Assembly: GCA_947179485.1 (NCBI GenBank)
Contig: OX359248.1
Location: 51,594,386-51,658,385, forward strand
Reading direction: 5' to 3'
From: Allacma fusca
Taxonomy: Eukaryota; Arthropoda; Collembola; Symphypleona; Sminthuridae
Length of the DNA: 64,000 nt
The translations under genes and the position numbers were made by a program. The notes beneath the pieces were generated by a model, which saw only the letters and a program-made list of their open reading frames with translations, did no database searches and was not told where the DNA came from. Shown here piece by piece: positions 50,901-62,189 of this stretch; positions within the stretch are counted from its first letter, which is position 1; each line of letters begins with the position of its first letter.

Positions 50901-53900
50901 CACATTAGAATAATTGGAATGACGGTGACAGTTCAACCGAGAGTCAAATGTCAACGTGAGGTTTATTTATTTAGATGGAGGAAAAAGCGTGCAGGGCTTA
51001 AGATATCTTCAAAGAATGGGAATACTCATGAGTCAAAATTTATGTGATTGTCATGTCATGCACAATTGAACAGAGTGGTACTTTATGCCAAAAGTTTCTC
51101 CGTCCCGAATGTGTGTTATGGAGCACAATAAAACACCTACATCAATGCAGTCCTTGTTACTGTATATCCCGTGTGGTTATAATGTTTTCTCCTGTTGCAG
51201 ATTTAATGGACTTGTGAAGCATTTCATAATTTCCTGTGATGACTCGACGGGTTTCCTGTATGTGGGTGAGAGGGATAAACCTTACCACAGTCTTCAAGAG
51301 CTAGTTCAAGAGGGTCTCACTACCATGTATTTGGACCTCAAGGCGGGTTGTTACATTGATCTGATGTGTGACCTCACTCACTTCCACAATGGAACCAATG
51401 GTCATCAGAAATTTAATCATAGCCGAAAGAATTCATCATCTCCTAGTCCGTCCGCTTCCACTGCCTCACGGAGTTCCATTGTAAGTCCCTTTTGATTATT
51501 CATCTTGTAGTCATTTATCCATGCAAAATCCCAATGATGTGTTCCTATACCTATGTATGTATGTATCTGTATACAACGTGGAAGATCTGACACTCCGCAA
51601 TAGACCGTACTTATTGACATGCTTTGAGCGTCCACTCACATTTGTGATTAATGGTTTGCCCTTTTAAGCTCCTAAAAATTTACAAGTGAATGCAGTCAAG
51701 TGTGGGATTATTGTGTGAAGATTGTTCCTATTGCAAATAAAAGAAATTTGCAATGTGATCCATGTGAATAAGCAACTTTGGGAATGGTGACACTTCTTTA
51801 TGGGCACTATTATCCCCATGCCTTGGAAATTGTAATTGATAAGGCGAGAGGAATCTTACCATCCCTATAGTATGTTCAGCAGGTCCTCAGCATTAGTTTC
51901 CATTCCCATTTATACAGTATAAACTCCACTGTAAACAGAGTCAAGAGGGGAAATCCATGCTCTCTCATCCTCCCTTCTTTATACCAATGGAATTTGATGA
52001 GAACAATTAGGATCATTCAGTTTTTTTCCCAACAACGACAAGACTGAATAAGTTGTCTTTATTTTATTCATTGGAGAGGACGTGGAAAATTAAGTTTGTA
52101 ATTTGCTAGCATTTGAAAACTTCATTTATTTTTTATACATTAAATGGATACATCAATGACAGCCTGAGCATCTCAAAGCTAATGGTTTGGAAAGTTTTTG
52201 GGGGAATCAGATGTGCAAAGAGGGCACGAGTTATTTAAAATTGATTGATAATTTGAAATTGAAATGTGAGGAGAGATCACGAACGAGTATAAATATCTTA
52301 ATATGAAGCACACACACTTGAAGGGATTTCATTTTTTTTTCTCATGTTTTTACTTAAAAGAAAAGTGCGTGAGAGAATTTTTCTATACTCCTTTTTGATA
52401 TATAATGGTGATAGTTTTATGACAAGAGAATGAGCCCCATGAAGTTTTCTATAGTGTAATAATGAGACTCGTGGAGAAGATAGTTTCTGGTTACAAACAT
52501 CCTGAATTTAGAGAATGTGAGCATTAAGGATGCTCTTGCTGGTTCTTGGATCTCTGTGGACAAAAACTATCTAAACATCTCTTTGGCTTATACAACCATA
52601 TGATGCTCATAATGACTTCATCTTGTTCAACTTACCTGACTTTTATTTATTTTTATTATGTACAAAGATCCTGACCATGGATTGATAACCAGGTGATACT
52701 ACTTCGGTTAGGCCTTGCAATAAAGTACTTGATTTTTTATTTTCTCACGCTCTTCATGACTTAATTTGATTCGAAATTTGATAGCAGCGGTTATTTCCTA
52801 CGCTTGTCCTTCAATATTCAGGGAAGATAAGGAACATGCACACACAAGTGCATGTTTACTCAAAAATATTTTATACTTGATTGGCTGACTTTTTGTAAAC
52901 TCAGTTTTGCCTCTCAGGTTTATCAGGCTTTCCAAGGCTTTTAGCTTCTCTGTGATGCTCAGAAAAATCGTCATTTAACTTATCTCTCGTAAATGCTTAG
53001 TACTTAAAAGACTTTTACGAGCCCCGTTTATCTTTTTCGTACTTGTAATTCTGTCCGTATGAATACAATTATTCGATCAGCACTCAAGGAGCTCAGCTCT
53101 CGGTTTTGAATTACATGATGAAGCGACGCTTGAGAAATGTATTTAGACTTTATGTCCATTTGTCTCTAGTAGGTTGGTTGCTCCACGTACCCTTGACCGT
53201 GTTTTGAAGAATAAATAGGATTTTTAGCTTGCATGTGATAAAAGTCCCTGCAGAGGATGTTGTAATAGGGATGTTATGATACACGTTTGGTTAGAGGGTG
53301 TACGTGGTTAACTTCTCTTGAGTCAACTTTCGGCTCAGGAGTGTATTATGTACACCAGACAGTTGGAATTGATTTTTCCTTTTTGAATTCTGAGGACGGA
53401 ATGTGTAAAAAAAATATTGTCATTCTCAGATATCCTAAGTTGATGAATGGTAGCAGGGTTAGTGTGCGTAAACTTCCTGACATTTCCTATACAGCAGACT
53501 TGACATCTAGTCATGAGGAATGGAGGACTTGGAGAATAGAATTTTGAGCGGTTGTAATATCCAACGTTGTGTGCCTGTCCTGAAGGAGAGACTCATTATG
53601 TCTGTATTAATATTCCCTTGAGCATTTGTATACTTTTAGGTCCCTATGATATAGATCTTTTTCTTTCTGAAGTCACTTGAAAATGTTACATTGTTTTGAA
53701 AAAAAAAGTCAGGAGTGAGCCCTTGGTCCATGTACTAATAAATCTACGTCTATTTTCCCGTTATTTATTATGACTGCTCTCAGCGGGTCTGAGGTACGGT
53801 GGAACAAGACGGTGCGTTTCGTTTCGGCAGGTGATGGTTCGAACTCAGTGTGAGCACCTATCACCTCTCTATAAGATTAGTTTGGGTATTCACTTCTAGG

Positions 53901-56900
53901 AACACGATTCTGCATTAAATTTGTAATTTTCATGCGAGTCTTCATCTTGACCGTTTCCAGCCAGGGTGTTCATTTTTTCACACAATAGCCCTCCCCTCTC
54001 TCTCTGTCCGTATGTTACAAGGACAATTGTGTGGCTACTACACACAATGGCCCACAGACTCTTCCACCAGGGGTAACAATGATTACACATGTAATAATTT
54101 CTCTTTTGTGTTTTACTTTGTGTGATTTCGGACAGGAACGGCAGCGGAATCCCGACCTTAAAACACATTCCTTTAGCATCCATACTTTCGAAGGGTTGTC
54201 TAGATGTCAGATCTGTCAAAATTTTATGTGGGGCTTGTCTAGTCAAGGACTGCAGTGTAAAGGTATGACATATACTCAACTTAACTCACAATTTATTATA
54301 GATACACACATCTCTAGGTTTTGTTCCGTAATTGCTTTTGTATGTACTCACATAATTATGCATCTCTTCCGAAAATGTTTTGAACATTTGAGTGGACTCT
54401 TGTACTTTTTCCCTTATATTTCATCCTCCTTCTCATAACACTCTCATTTCCTTCAGAGCTAGTTACTTTATGGGCCTCTAACTTTTTAAAGATACTTTTA
54501 TGCTTATTACTACTGATACTCTCACAGTGTAAGTTGCTCCGTTGAGGTAAGTGCCACACACATTAGGGTTGAGCTAGTTATAGCTCACATATGTCGGGCT
54601 GAATGGTATTCATATGGAAAACATGTGGAGGGAAAGTAGATCCAGAAAATCATGTACGAGGAGTTGTTGTAGGTAGAGAGTATGAGTGGAAACTTGACAC
54701 TGTTCCCTCCACATTTTGCCTCTTTTCTGTCAGCTCCAAAATTGTAATGAGAGTAAGAGTCATCTTTCAATCTCATCCACAGATGCTCTTTTTACCCCTT
54801 TGTACGGCCAGTGGTAGGGAGTATTTTTTTTCTGGATGGGAACATATTTCCTCAGTTTTGTTATTGTGCGTAAGTTACGGTAGTTTTAGCTTCTGAATAC
54901 AGAAGCACCGGGCGCAGAGCGTGCACTTTGAATGATTTTAATTAGGCGGAGTCGTAAATATAGTCCCCTGCTCTTAATACCTTTGACGGAGCCACTTGCT
55001 ATTTTTTATCTCTATTGTAAGAGGCTTGGGTACATTTGACGTACGTAGGTTTTAGTAATCCCATACGTTTTGTATTTAGTAACAACATTTCATATGTAGA
55101 ATATTAGGAATTATGTACTATTTCAAAGCAGTAGAATATTGTGTACATTTTAGATGGCTTTAGATATTACGTACATTTTAGGAGGCTTTAGGTATTACGT
55201 ACATTTTAGGAAGCTTTAGGTATTACGTACATTTTAGGAGGCTTTTGGTATATTACGTACATTTTAGAAGGATGTAGGTATTACGTGTACTGTACAAGAA
55301 GGCTGTAGTTATTACGTACAATTTGGAAGGGGGCTGTAGCTGGATATTACGTATATTTTGGAAGTAGACTCTACTCATTATGTACCTTCACATTAGAGGA
55401 GCCTAAACTAGGAAGCAGTCAGTAGGAGCACTATGAAACCAACTAATTTTTTGTGAGATTTTCAAACAAACCACAACACTACTATACTGTAGTGTGTGTA
55501 AAAATAACAAATGGGACCCCAGAAATCCCTTCATATGAAGGTTATTCTTTTTTTGGTAAGGTTTTAAAAAAGAGTACAAGTACTTAACAGTTAAGCCTTC
55601 ATGCTTGCATCAAAATTGTCAGGAATTTTTTTGTATTTTATCCATAACGACTCATCCTAAGAAGGATTTACGTTAGTTTTTTCCCTCCTGAAAGCCTTGA
55701 TTAATCCACTTGATTCAATTACAGAACTTTCATTACTCAATAAATATGTTATTTTTTTATGACGACTCATTTTTCTCCTCTCCCCTCCCTATTAAAACAG
55801 ACTGTGGCTTCAGCATTCACGAATCTTGTGCGGAGAAGACGTTCAATGAGTGTGAGCCAAGAGTAGAATTTTTGAAGGAGATATTTGGAACGGATCTGAC
55901 GACTCTAGTGAAAGCGGCGGGTGGTGGGAAGCCTCCTTTCGTTCTTGAGAAATGCATAGTGGAAATCGAGAAACGAGGGTTGCACACTGAAGGAATTTAC
56001 CGGGTTTCGGGATCAAGAGAACTCATCGAGAGGCTTAAATCATTTCTTGAGCAAGGTTTGTCCTTTGGAAACATTGTCTGCAAAGTACTATATAATGTAC
56101 GATATGTGTGTCCTCACTCTCCCTGAGAATCTTACCATTATTTTCAATCACGTCATTTATTACTTTTCACGCTTGGATGACTTCTTCCAAGCGTCAACTC
56201 CTATCAAATGTCTCCCCCCATGTGTAATTTTTCCTGAGTGTAAACTGTACGAAAACAAGTTTCAAATCTGAATGCTACTCTTACGACGTCATTTATATTA
56301 TATGGTATAACAGCTATTGTATTACAGTTGTAGCAAACCATTATAGATACTATGTAGCTAACTATAAGAATTATTATAGGAATTGTAAAACATTAGCTGT
56401 GAGAATTATAGTCAGGTGCATATAATTACATATGATATTTGCTAAAGAAGTTCCCCATATTATTAATAGTCCTGTGAAAAGGGAAACGTGCTTGTGGGTA
56501 CTTATTATATACATACATGCACTGTCACTGTCACCCTATTATAAACCTCCCTATTCAAGTTTTACGGGTTATTTTTAAAATTTTCACGCTCTCTGGTCAA
56601 CCTGATGATCTGTTTGTGGGGAGATAGGGAAGAATGAGACCTGACGCTTGGGATTGCATTATGCTCAGTATGTCAAAGTGATGTCAAGGATTGATGGATC
56701 GGCTGATTACAATCTTTTGAAGTCGTGTTAAGAAAAGTCTAACGAAAGTGAGCCTGACGTCCGGAATAGAAAAGATGTTTGGAAGATTGATTAGAGATTA
56801 ACTTATGGACAATAGGGAGGTTTTCCTCTCATTTTTTTTTCGTATCCCCAGACAAGCTCACAGTCTCTTCTCCTCTTTCATTACATTTACTAAGCCCGGG

Positions 56901-59900
56901 TCAGTCAGGTATCTAATTATATTTCCCGAGCTGTTCTGAGGAGCATTTACACAGAAATATGATTAGCGGCTCAGGTCATAAAGTAAAGTTACTCCGTGAG
57001 GCGTGCTATGGGATCGGGATGTTCCACACATCGGATCTCCCATTCAATTTCTGGCTTGACTTGAGTGATGGGCCGTGAACTTCTGACGTATTTTGATAGA
57101 TTAGATTTTAAGCGGGAGAGAGAGAGAGGCCACATTTTTTCCGTATCTGTCTTGTTTATTAAATTCCTTGATTGCGTCAGGAATTCACGTAGAGTTGTAA
57201 GTGCCAGCTGCATAGTATCAGAGGTCTCATAGTCTCACAGGAAAGTTAAAAGTTTCACAGAATATTCCATTGGTATGGTCTGGGATGGGGGAGTTATCAC
57301 AGGGCTTATTATTATCGTATCTAAAAGCACCTAGTATCAGATTAGCATGGCAGTAGTTTAGGATTTAATACACCGTTAAGGAACTAATTGCAGGTTGACG
57401 TACTAAATAAATAAAACTCATTACAGTGGAGTTTTTTTTGTAATGAGCCTAATTTTTTTTGTGCTAAAATGTTAATTCATATTCAACTCGCCTTTGGAAA
57501 GTCTGCTAATAATTCACAAGCTTGTCTGCATACTTGTAAGGACAAGGGGATAGAATTTGCTTAATGTATGAAATAATTTGCAATGCACGACTCAGGCCTG
57601 AGCTTGCATACAATTCTCTTGCAAAACCTTAATTTCAAATCACGTGGAAAAAATTATCTTCCATCTCATTGAATATTTGAGGGGAAGAAAAACTGGAAAC
57701 TTTGCCTGCAGGATACTACCATAGTATACTGTAATAAAGGCTTGGAGCGAACCCATACCATCATGATCATTTAATTCAATGAGAAATGAAGATCAAGAGT
57801 GGGGAATGTGCACACAAATGAATTGCAGGGAGTACAATAAGAGCGACAATTATTATGAAGGATAGCAAATAATTATATAGGATCGCAGTTCCCTTATTTA
57901 TTAGCATGCACTAGAATTTACTCTCTGAGATTATTTCCTGGGTCGGTACAGATTGAATCTTTATTAATGCCCATGATTTAGTACTGTAATAATCACAAGT
58001 GATAATCTGTATATTTTAATTCATTAATAAAACCTCAATGAATATCTATATATCTATATAAGAGGGCTTTTGTGGAGCAGCATGCGAGTTATGGGAAGGG
58101 CTCAGTGAGCTTTGGCTCTAAGGTGAAAATAATTATGCGATAACAGGAGATTGATTCTGAACGAGGAGTAATAAGCAGAATCGTAGATGTGTTGGAAAAT
58201 CATACGCTGAATTGAGTCCAAGTAAGGACAGGTATTGACAATAACATGCCAGTTCAAGTATAATTTATTGATAATCAAGAATTGTCCCTCGTCCATACAA
58301 ATTAATTTTTTCCTCCGTCAGTTCTGCCCATTATTGTTATTACCATTCAGCGTCTGGCATTGTACATAGTATATGAGCCCATGTATTTTTATATTTACAG
58401 ATCGTGAGAGTGCGGATCTGAGTCAGTACGTTGATATTCATTCCATGTGTGGCCTTGTGAAACTCTACTTGCGACTTTTACCCCAGCCGCTTATCACCAC
58501 TGATGTATTCCAGAAGTTCCTTACTGCCAGCGGTAGGCTCGGATATGATTTTTCCATCTTTATCTAATCTCATATTTCTTTATTGTACTTGTACATTATA
58601 TGGCTACTACCAATCATTTGTATGACGGGGCTCCCAACCAATATCCCTGCAATATTCCCTAATGATATTTATACTTTTGACATGAGTGTTTTTTTTAAAG
58701 GTGTGTTTCTCCTCCGCGATTGTTATTTAATGCTGTTTTCTGTCAGCCAAATTTATGCACATGGTTTCATTGACTGATACATGATTTTAAATTGTATGTG
58801 TAAGTGTAGATACATAAGATTTTTAGTGCACATTAAACACTAGCCTGCATTTAGCGCACATGTAATTACACCCGTGTATACGCACCTATGTATACAAAAA
58901 GCCCCATAAACAAATGCTATTACTTCAGGGTTCTTTTTATACCCAGTTAAAGACCAAATCCTATTTATAAGCAAGTGCCTATAGATATGCATAGATATAC
59001 TTATTGTTAGTGTACATTTGTCTATACTTACATGACAGTATTTACCGAAGGTTTTGTATAGCTTTACAATTATAAGTGTTAAATATTTTGTATGACGTAC
59101 TGGGACTCCTATACTCCTGTACTGTAACCCTTGAGCATAGAATAATGTATACAGTTAAAATATGGTTAGATGTTTTTGAATAGTTTAATGAATCCTGAAG
59201 CGCACAGAGGCATCCATTTACTTCTAAAATTGAACCCGTGTCCTGTATAATGTATGACTTATGAATTTTACTATTGAAATTGAACAAGCTTGTTGTTCAG
59301 CCTCTCAGCTCTGTGTGCTCAACTCTTTAGACGTCGTGTGAACTCATTTCAGATCTGGGCACCATGTTTGTCTATGTTTACAAAGTCTGTGTGTGAAATC
59401 CTCACTACTACTGTTAGAGCATCATCTGCACACGTTCATCCTTCTGGTACAAATCCGTCTGTGTGTGTGTGTGTACGGACGGATTGAGTATTTAAACCAA
59501 TGTTTGGAACTTATGCTTGCATTAATAATTTTCTGAGCGTTTTCGTTGTTAGTTTCATTCATTCATAGGTTTGGACTCGTCCCGAGTAAGTGTACGGAGA
59601 CAGTTGAGCGTGAAGTAGGAGAGAAACACATCTGCACGTAGTATCAATAAAACAAACTTGTGCACATGCCATTAAATAAACATGGCAGTGTGTGTGCATT
59701 GTGCATGAATTGTGAGTAGGCCGGAGTTGTCACTACAAGTATGTAATGATATGTAACGTTTGACAAGTTCACAATTTATTGCGAGTGCATACTCTCACTT
59801 GAGTGTTTTACCCCGCGGCGTCTCCTTCCTTTCTTCACTTTTTTAACTCCGGCCGTTGAAAAATTATGCAAGAAACTCTGATCGCTGAGAAAAAAAGTCA

Positions 59901-61177
59901 ATCTTTAGATCTAATCATAGATATCCCCCAGAATTTGTTCTAGGCCTTCGCGTACATGTGCATAGGAGAAGTGGATACGATTTATAAGTTGTGTAAGAGT
60001 AACGAATTAATTTTACACTCTTCAAGTATGCAACACGTCTAAACTTCTGATGTTTTTTTGTTGTTGTTGCAGAGCCTGCAGAACATGTAGAATATTTATT
60101 TGATAGAGTTACTAGCTCATGTACGAGTACATACGTACACATGGGAAAGCCCTGTCGTACACTGTTGTAGGAAGATTCCAAAGTGTCTTGGTACAGTGCA
60201 CACATAATTTACTTTGCGAATTGGGTCCTGTAAATATTTAAATAAGATGTAAACATTTAGCGGATGAACGTGGCTTGTGTTCTTATGTTTGAATCAAAAT
60301 ATCTCACTTGCCTACACACTTGTGTAATATAATATGTAGTAGGGGACAACAGCATTGGATCTGCAAAAATTTACGGAGCACTCACACTAGATATAGGAAG
60401 GAAATAAGGCTTTGGAGCTGTGACTTGAATGCTACGGACAGGGCATCTTTTCTTGGAATTTAATCTTTATTGCATCTTAAATAATTTCCCCGTGATAATT
60501 CAACCGGGGTAGTTAATTGGGAACGTTGTAGTATTTAAATGTGCGGAGATATATGTATATACTCACAGCTCCTCAGATTATGTTACGGCTCTTATGTACA
60601 CATGTACATTCATCACAGAACAGCTCTATAGGTATCTTCACCTCTCACAGACCCAGATATCTCATTACTCATGCAAAGGTGACGTGAAGAATTTTGAAGT
60701 TTTTCCCTGAGTAATAAAACTCCACTGAAATGGTGCTAAAGGGCTTTTAACAAAAATTCTAACACTAATGATAATTCGATAACCCTAGCTGCATTATGAT
60801 GTGGACCAGGGAATTAGGATCAGTAGTTGTAGGATGTAAATTGGAGCAGTGTAACGAGTAAGTGATGAGCATATATTAATTTAATGGTCTCCTCAGACTT
60901 TAATGGGAGCAAATGTTTCAGAGAAATCTACTCTTTTATCTTTAAAATGACTCTAGAGATTTTTTGTGTATACTCGCTCAGAAAATCTACATGCTCCGGG
61001 GTAACCACTCAAGTCTCTACCAAAAATCAGTCGATTCCCCCAAAACTAATAGTGTGGGCCCATCCACTAATGATAATCAAGTGGGAGAGGATGTGAAGGA
61101 ACCTTAATGCTTCAGAGCTTGCACTTATGACGGTTCTCAAGTACTATTGCTTTAAGAATGTATCTGTATATACCTAT

Positions 61178-61208
<31 letters not shown>

Positions 61209-61877
61209 CATTTAAGCATTTATCTAGTCAATGAAAAATATGGTGTCACACTCGAATGCTAATGTCTCTAATTTTTTTTAAACGCGCTCTATTTTCATAT
61301 CTGTTCTCCGCCAGAGTGGACTTATTAAAATGTGAGCTGTCCTTTTGAAATATGAGAATGATCAAGGAAAAGAATGAGAGCAGAGCTACGTGCTAACTTG
61401 TATCCATGCATATCAAATTATAATGTGTAAGATTGCTATGGGGGGAAAAAAATCTAAATGACGCCTGGTATTGCGGTTTATAAGATCGCTGGCTCTTCTG
61501 GGCCTGGTAGAGATGCCTTTATTGCTGAGCCTTAATTTTTTCCCGTGTTGATGATAAAAGAACGTGATTTGATTTGAACGTGTATGATAACAATAATTGG
61601 TTTTCCATTGGCCGCAGGTCCATTAACGTTGGACATGATCAAGAGGAATCTGAGGAAGCTTCCCCTGGCTCACCAAATTACACTCAAGTACCTCCTTCAG
61701 CACTTGTACCGAGTCGCTGGGAAATGTGACAAGAACAAGATGACTTCTTTCAACCTCAGCTCTGTCTTCGCACCAAGCGTCCTCTGTCCCACCCTCATCT
61801 CACTGAACACGCTGAAGATCGGGACGAATATTTTAGAGACCATGATCGCACATTACCCGCAATTATTCCCTCAGTAG
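37893..61877 (+). CDS. CHN1/CHN2-like: Chimaerin-family Rac GTPase-activating protein (SH2-C1-RhoGAP), seven coding exons
   Basis: Seven exons join with consistent phases into 491 codons counted from the ATG at 37913. Domains in order: a short N-terminal block (about 1-31) resembling the alpha2-chimaerin start (W10 then QLLKLVNEAP); a Ser/Thr/Asn-rich insert (about 32-98); SH2 (about 106-196, FLVR arginine R128); a linker; C1 zinc finger (H245 to C294, complete H-X12-C-X2-C-X13-C-X2-C-X4-H-X2-C-X7-C); RhoGAP (about 306-491, arginine finger R344 in GIYRVSG, K382 and R386, N451). Family knowledge: chimaerins switch off Rac downstream of diacylglycerol and tyrosine-kinase signalling, for example in axon guidance; Drosophila RhoGAP5A is the fly member. 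Human alpha2-chimaerin is 459 residues, so this one is slightly long. All introns are GT..AG. The family call is secure; the 5' end and any short isoform lacking SH2 are not resolved. Confidence 0.95.
38896..38952. repeat. (AC)n microsatellite with CTCAC interruptions
   Basis: About 17 AC units to 38930, then TACTCACACACTCACACACACAC-type continuation. Confidence 0.9.
40289..40455. repeat. Composite tandem repeat in chimaerin intron 1
   Basis: About four copies of a 27-28-bp unit (GGTCTGACCAAGCCG followed by TATGGTTA) run to about 40403, then two copies of GTTAGCAGGACGGAGCTTA at about 33-bp spacing. Copies differ at several positions. Confidence 0.8.
40885..40912. repeat. (CTA)n trinucleotide repeat
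   Basis: About nine CTA units, interrupted once by CT. Confidence 0.85.
43330..43347. repeat. (TC)n microsatellite near the intron 1 acceptor
   Basis: Nine TC units about 105 bases before the chimaerin exon 2 acceptor. Confidence 0.85.
43453..43834 (+). CDS. CHN1/CHN2-like: Chimaerin coding exon 2 (Ser/Thr-rich insert and first half of SH2)
   Basis: Acceptor TTTTTTGAAACAG ends at 43452; donor GTAAGT starts at 43835. Residues 14-141. The exon begins with LLKLVNEAPKASCVEC, then runs through a low-complexity stretch rich in Ser, Thr, Asn and Gly (about 32-98), and enters the SH2 domain at FHGYLL (from 106). GQFLVRKQ carries the phosphotyrosine-binding arginine (R128) at the position of YLIRES in vertebrate chimaerin. 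The split codon CG/A (R141) falls at the LALR/F junction of the vertebrate SH2, so the intron sits inside the domain. A frame-compatible GTG at 43452 is only the intron/exon joint and not a start. Confidence 0.93.
43835..51200 (+). other. Chimaerin intron 2
   Basis: A 7.4-kb intron splitting the SH2 coding region, donor GTAAGT, acceptor TGTTGCAG. The only notable ORF is a 140-codon one on the minus strand at 48355-48777, without a recognisable domain and close to chance length. A GTAT/GCAT simple repeat lies near 49463-49490. Nothing else identified. Confidence 0.8.
51201..51480 (+). CDS. CHN1/CHN2-like: Chimaerin coding exon 3 (second half of SH2 and linker)
   Basis: Acceptor TTTTCTCCTGTTGCAG ends at 51200; donor GTAAGT begins at 51481. 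Residues 142-234. FNGLVKHFIISCDD, FLYVGERD and SLQELVQEGLTTMYLDLKA match the rear half of the chimaerin SH2 ([27 protein letters not shown]). The last part, from about residue 201, is a Ser/Asn/Pro-rich linker (SRKNSSSPSPSAS), a plausible site for phosphorylation, though none is shown. It ends in phase 0, so an alternative promoter in the next intron could splice into exon 4 and give a short SH2-less isoform as vertebrates have; I did not identify such an exon. Confidence 0.94.
51481..54135 (+). other. Chimaerin intron 3
   Basis: A 2.7-kb intron between SH2 and C1 coding exons, phase 0 on both sides. AT-rich with no repeat or ORF I can name. A weak tRNA-like stretch near 53775-53856 was examined and rejected. 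Confidence 0.75.
54136..54262 (+). CDS. CHN1/CHN2-like: Chimaerin coding exon 4 (first part of C1 domain)
   Basis: Acceptor GATTTCGGACAG ends at 54135; donor GTATGA begins at 54263. Residues 235-276 plus one base. HSFSIHTFEGLSRCQICQNF and MWGLSSQGLQCK match the chimaerin C1 block [20 protein letters not shown] and MWGLIAQG. Zinc ligands in this exon are H245, C258, C261 and C275. The GP of vertebrate chimaerin is GL here, so the proline typical of phorbol-ester/diacylglycerol-binding C1 domains is missing, while the W-G and Q-G positions are kept. Confidence 0.95.
54263..55800 (+). other. Chimaerin intron 4, with tandem repeat
   Basis: A 1.5-kb intron that interrupts the C1 domain between K276 and D277. 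It contains the 28-bp tandem repeat at about 55136-55386, annotated separately. Confidence 0.8.
55136..55386. repeat. 28-bp tandem repeat array in chimaerin intron 4
   Basis: Eight or so copies of TATTACGTACATTTTAGGAG followed by GCTTTAGG. The central copies are nearly identical at 28 bp, and the right-hand copies have grown to 31-35 bp. Each copy contains the palindrome TACGTA. Confidence 0.85.
55801..56055 (+). CDS. CHN1/CHN2-like: Chimaerin coding exon 5 (end of C1, start of RhoGAP)
   Basis: Acceptor CTCCCTATTAAAACAG ends at 55800; donor GTTTGT begins at 56056. Residues 277-361 plus one base. CGFSIHESC then the final C294 complete the C1 domain. FGTDLTTLVKAAGG aligns with YSCDLTTLVKAH, and KCIVEIEKRGLHTEGIYRVSG carries the catalytic arginine finger (R344) as in IREIESRGLNSEGLYRVSG. 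Having C1 end and RhoGAP start in one exon fixes the domain order. Confidence 0.96.
56056..58400 (+). other. Chimaerin intron 5
   Basis: A 2.3-kb intron inside the RhoGAP coding region. Its donor is GTTTGT, weaker than the other donors of this gene. Nothing else recognised. Confidence 0.75.
58401..58532 (+). CDS. CHN1/CHN2-like: Chimaerin coding exon 6 (RhoGAP core)
   Basis: Acceptor TATTTTTATATTTACAG ends at 58400; donor GTAGGC begins at 58533. Residues 362-405 plus one base. DRESADLSQYVDIHSMCGLV and KLYLRLLPQPLITTDVFQKF match chimaerin [31 protein letters not shown]. The conserved Lys and Arg of the GAP fold (K382, R386) are present. Confidence 0.95.
58533..61617 (+). other. Chimaerin intron 6
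   Basis: A 3.1-kb intron with donor GTAGGC. It contains a short (GT)n tract near 59459-59474 and an (AC)n/(TA)n microsatellite at 61178-61210. No coding signal seen. Confidence 0.75.
61178..61210. repeat. (AC)n-(TA)n microsatellite in intron 6
   Basis: About 10 AC units followed by TATATATATA. Confidence 0.88.
61618..61877 (+). CDS. CHN1/CHN2-like: Chimaerin last coding exon (RhoGAP C-terminal half and stop)
   Basis: Acceptor CCATTGGCCGCAG ends at 61617; the stop TAG is 61875-61877. Residues 406-491. LPLAHQITLKYLLQHLYRV aligns with LPPAHCETLRYLMAHLKRV, and MTSFNLSSVFAPSVL with MNAENLGIVFGPTLM, keeping the conserved Asn (N451) of the GAP active-site region. The usual G of VFGP is A here. The protein ends HYPQLFPQ, comparable to the vertebrate C-terminus. 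Base composition is visibly richer in G and C than the surrounding intron. Confidence 0.96.
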
Positions 61878-62049
61878 ATAATCCAACATTTATCATCCCG
61901 GTTACCTCCTACCGTGTCACTCACACACACACACACTGTCAATTCATCAGCAACGTAGTGTAAACCATGCCCTGACCATTTAGACACTGTCTCAACAGGC
62001 GCCAGTCGGTGTGCTAACTGTTATTATAAACATATATATTGTCGTAAAA

Positions 62050-62055
62050 AATAAA
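62050..62055 (+). promoter_or_regulatory. Candidate polyadenylation signal AATAAA for chimaerin
   Basis: AATAAA lies about 175 bases after the stop codon. Another AATAAA at 63092-63097 could serve a longer 3' UTR. The hexamer is common in AT-rich DNA, so its use is inference. Confidence 0.4.
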
Positions 62056-62158
62056 CTGAAGTATTAGTGGTGCGAAGGGAAGGAATCATATCTGTATTGT
62101 TGTTGAAATGGAATACTTTACTTGATGTCTCTATATTATAGATATAGCTATATGTATA

Positions 62159-62189
62159 CCTACTACTTACAATACTTTTAAGTAGTAGG
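62159..62189 (+). other. Perfect 11-bp hairpin in the presumed 3' UTR or flank
   Basis: CCTACTACTTA (62159-62169) and TAAGTAGTAGG (62179-62189) are exact reverse complements separated by 9 bases. It lies about 280 bases beyond the chimaerin stop and 100 bases past the first AATAAA. Confidence 0.5.

Noticed and set aside
53775-53856. tRNA-like segment with GGTTCGAAC and a partly complementary TGCTC..GAGCA end
   Set aside because: The T-arm stem does not pair, no D-arm or anticodon arm can be drawn, and the A-box does not match; at best a worn tRNA-like fossil.
55136-55386. 28-bp repeats considered as a CRISPR-like array
   Set aside because: Repeat units abut with no spacers, and the context is a eukaryotic intron.
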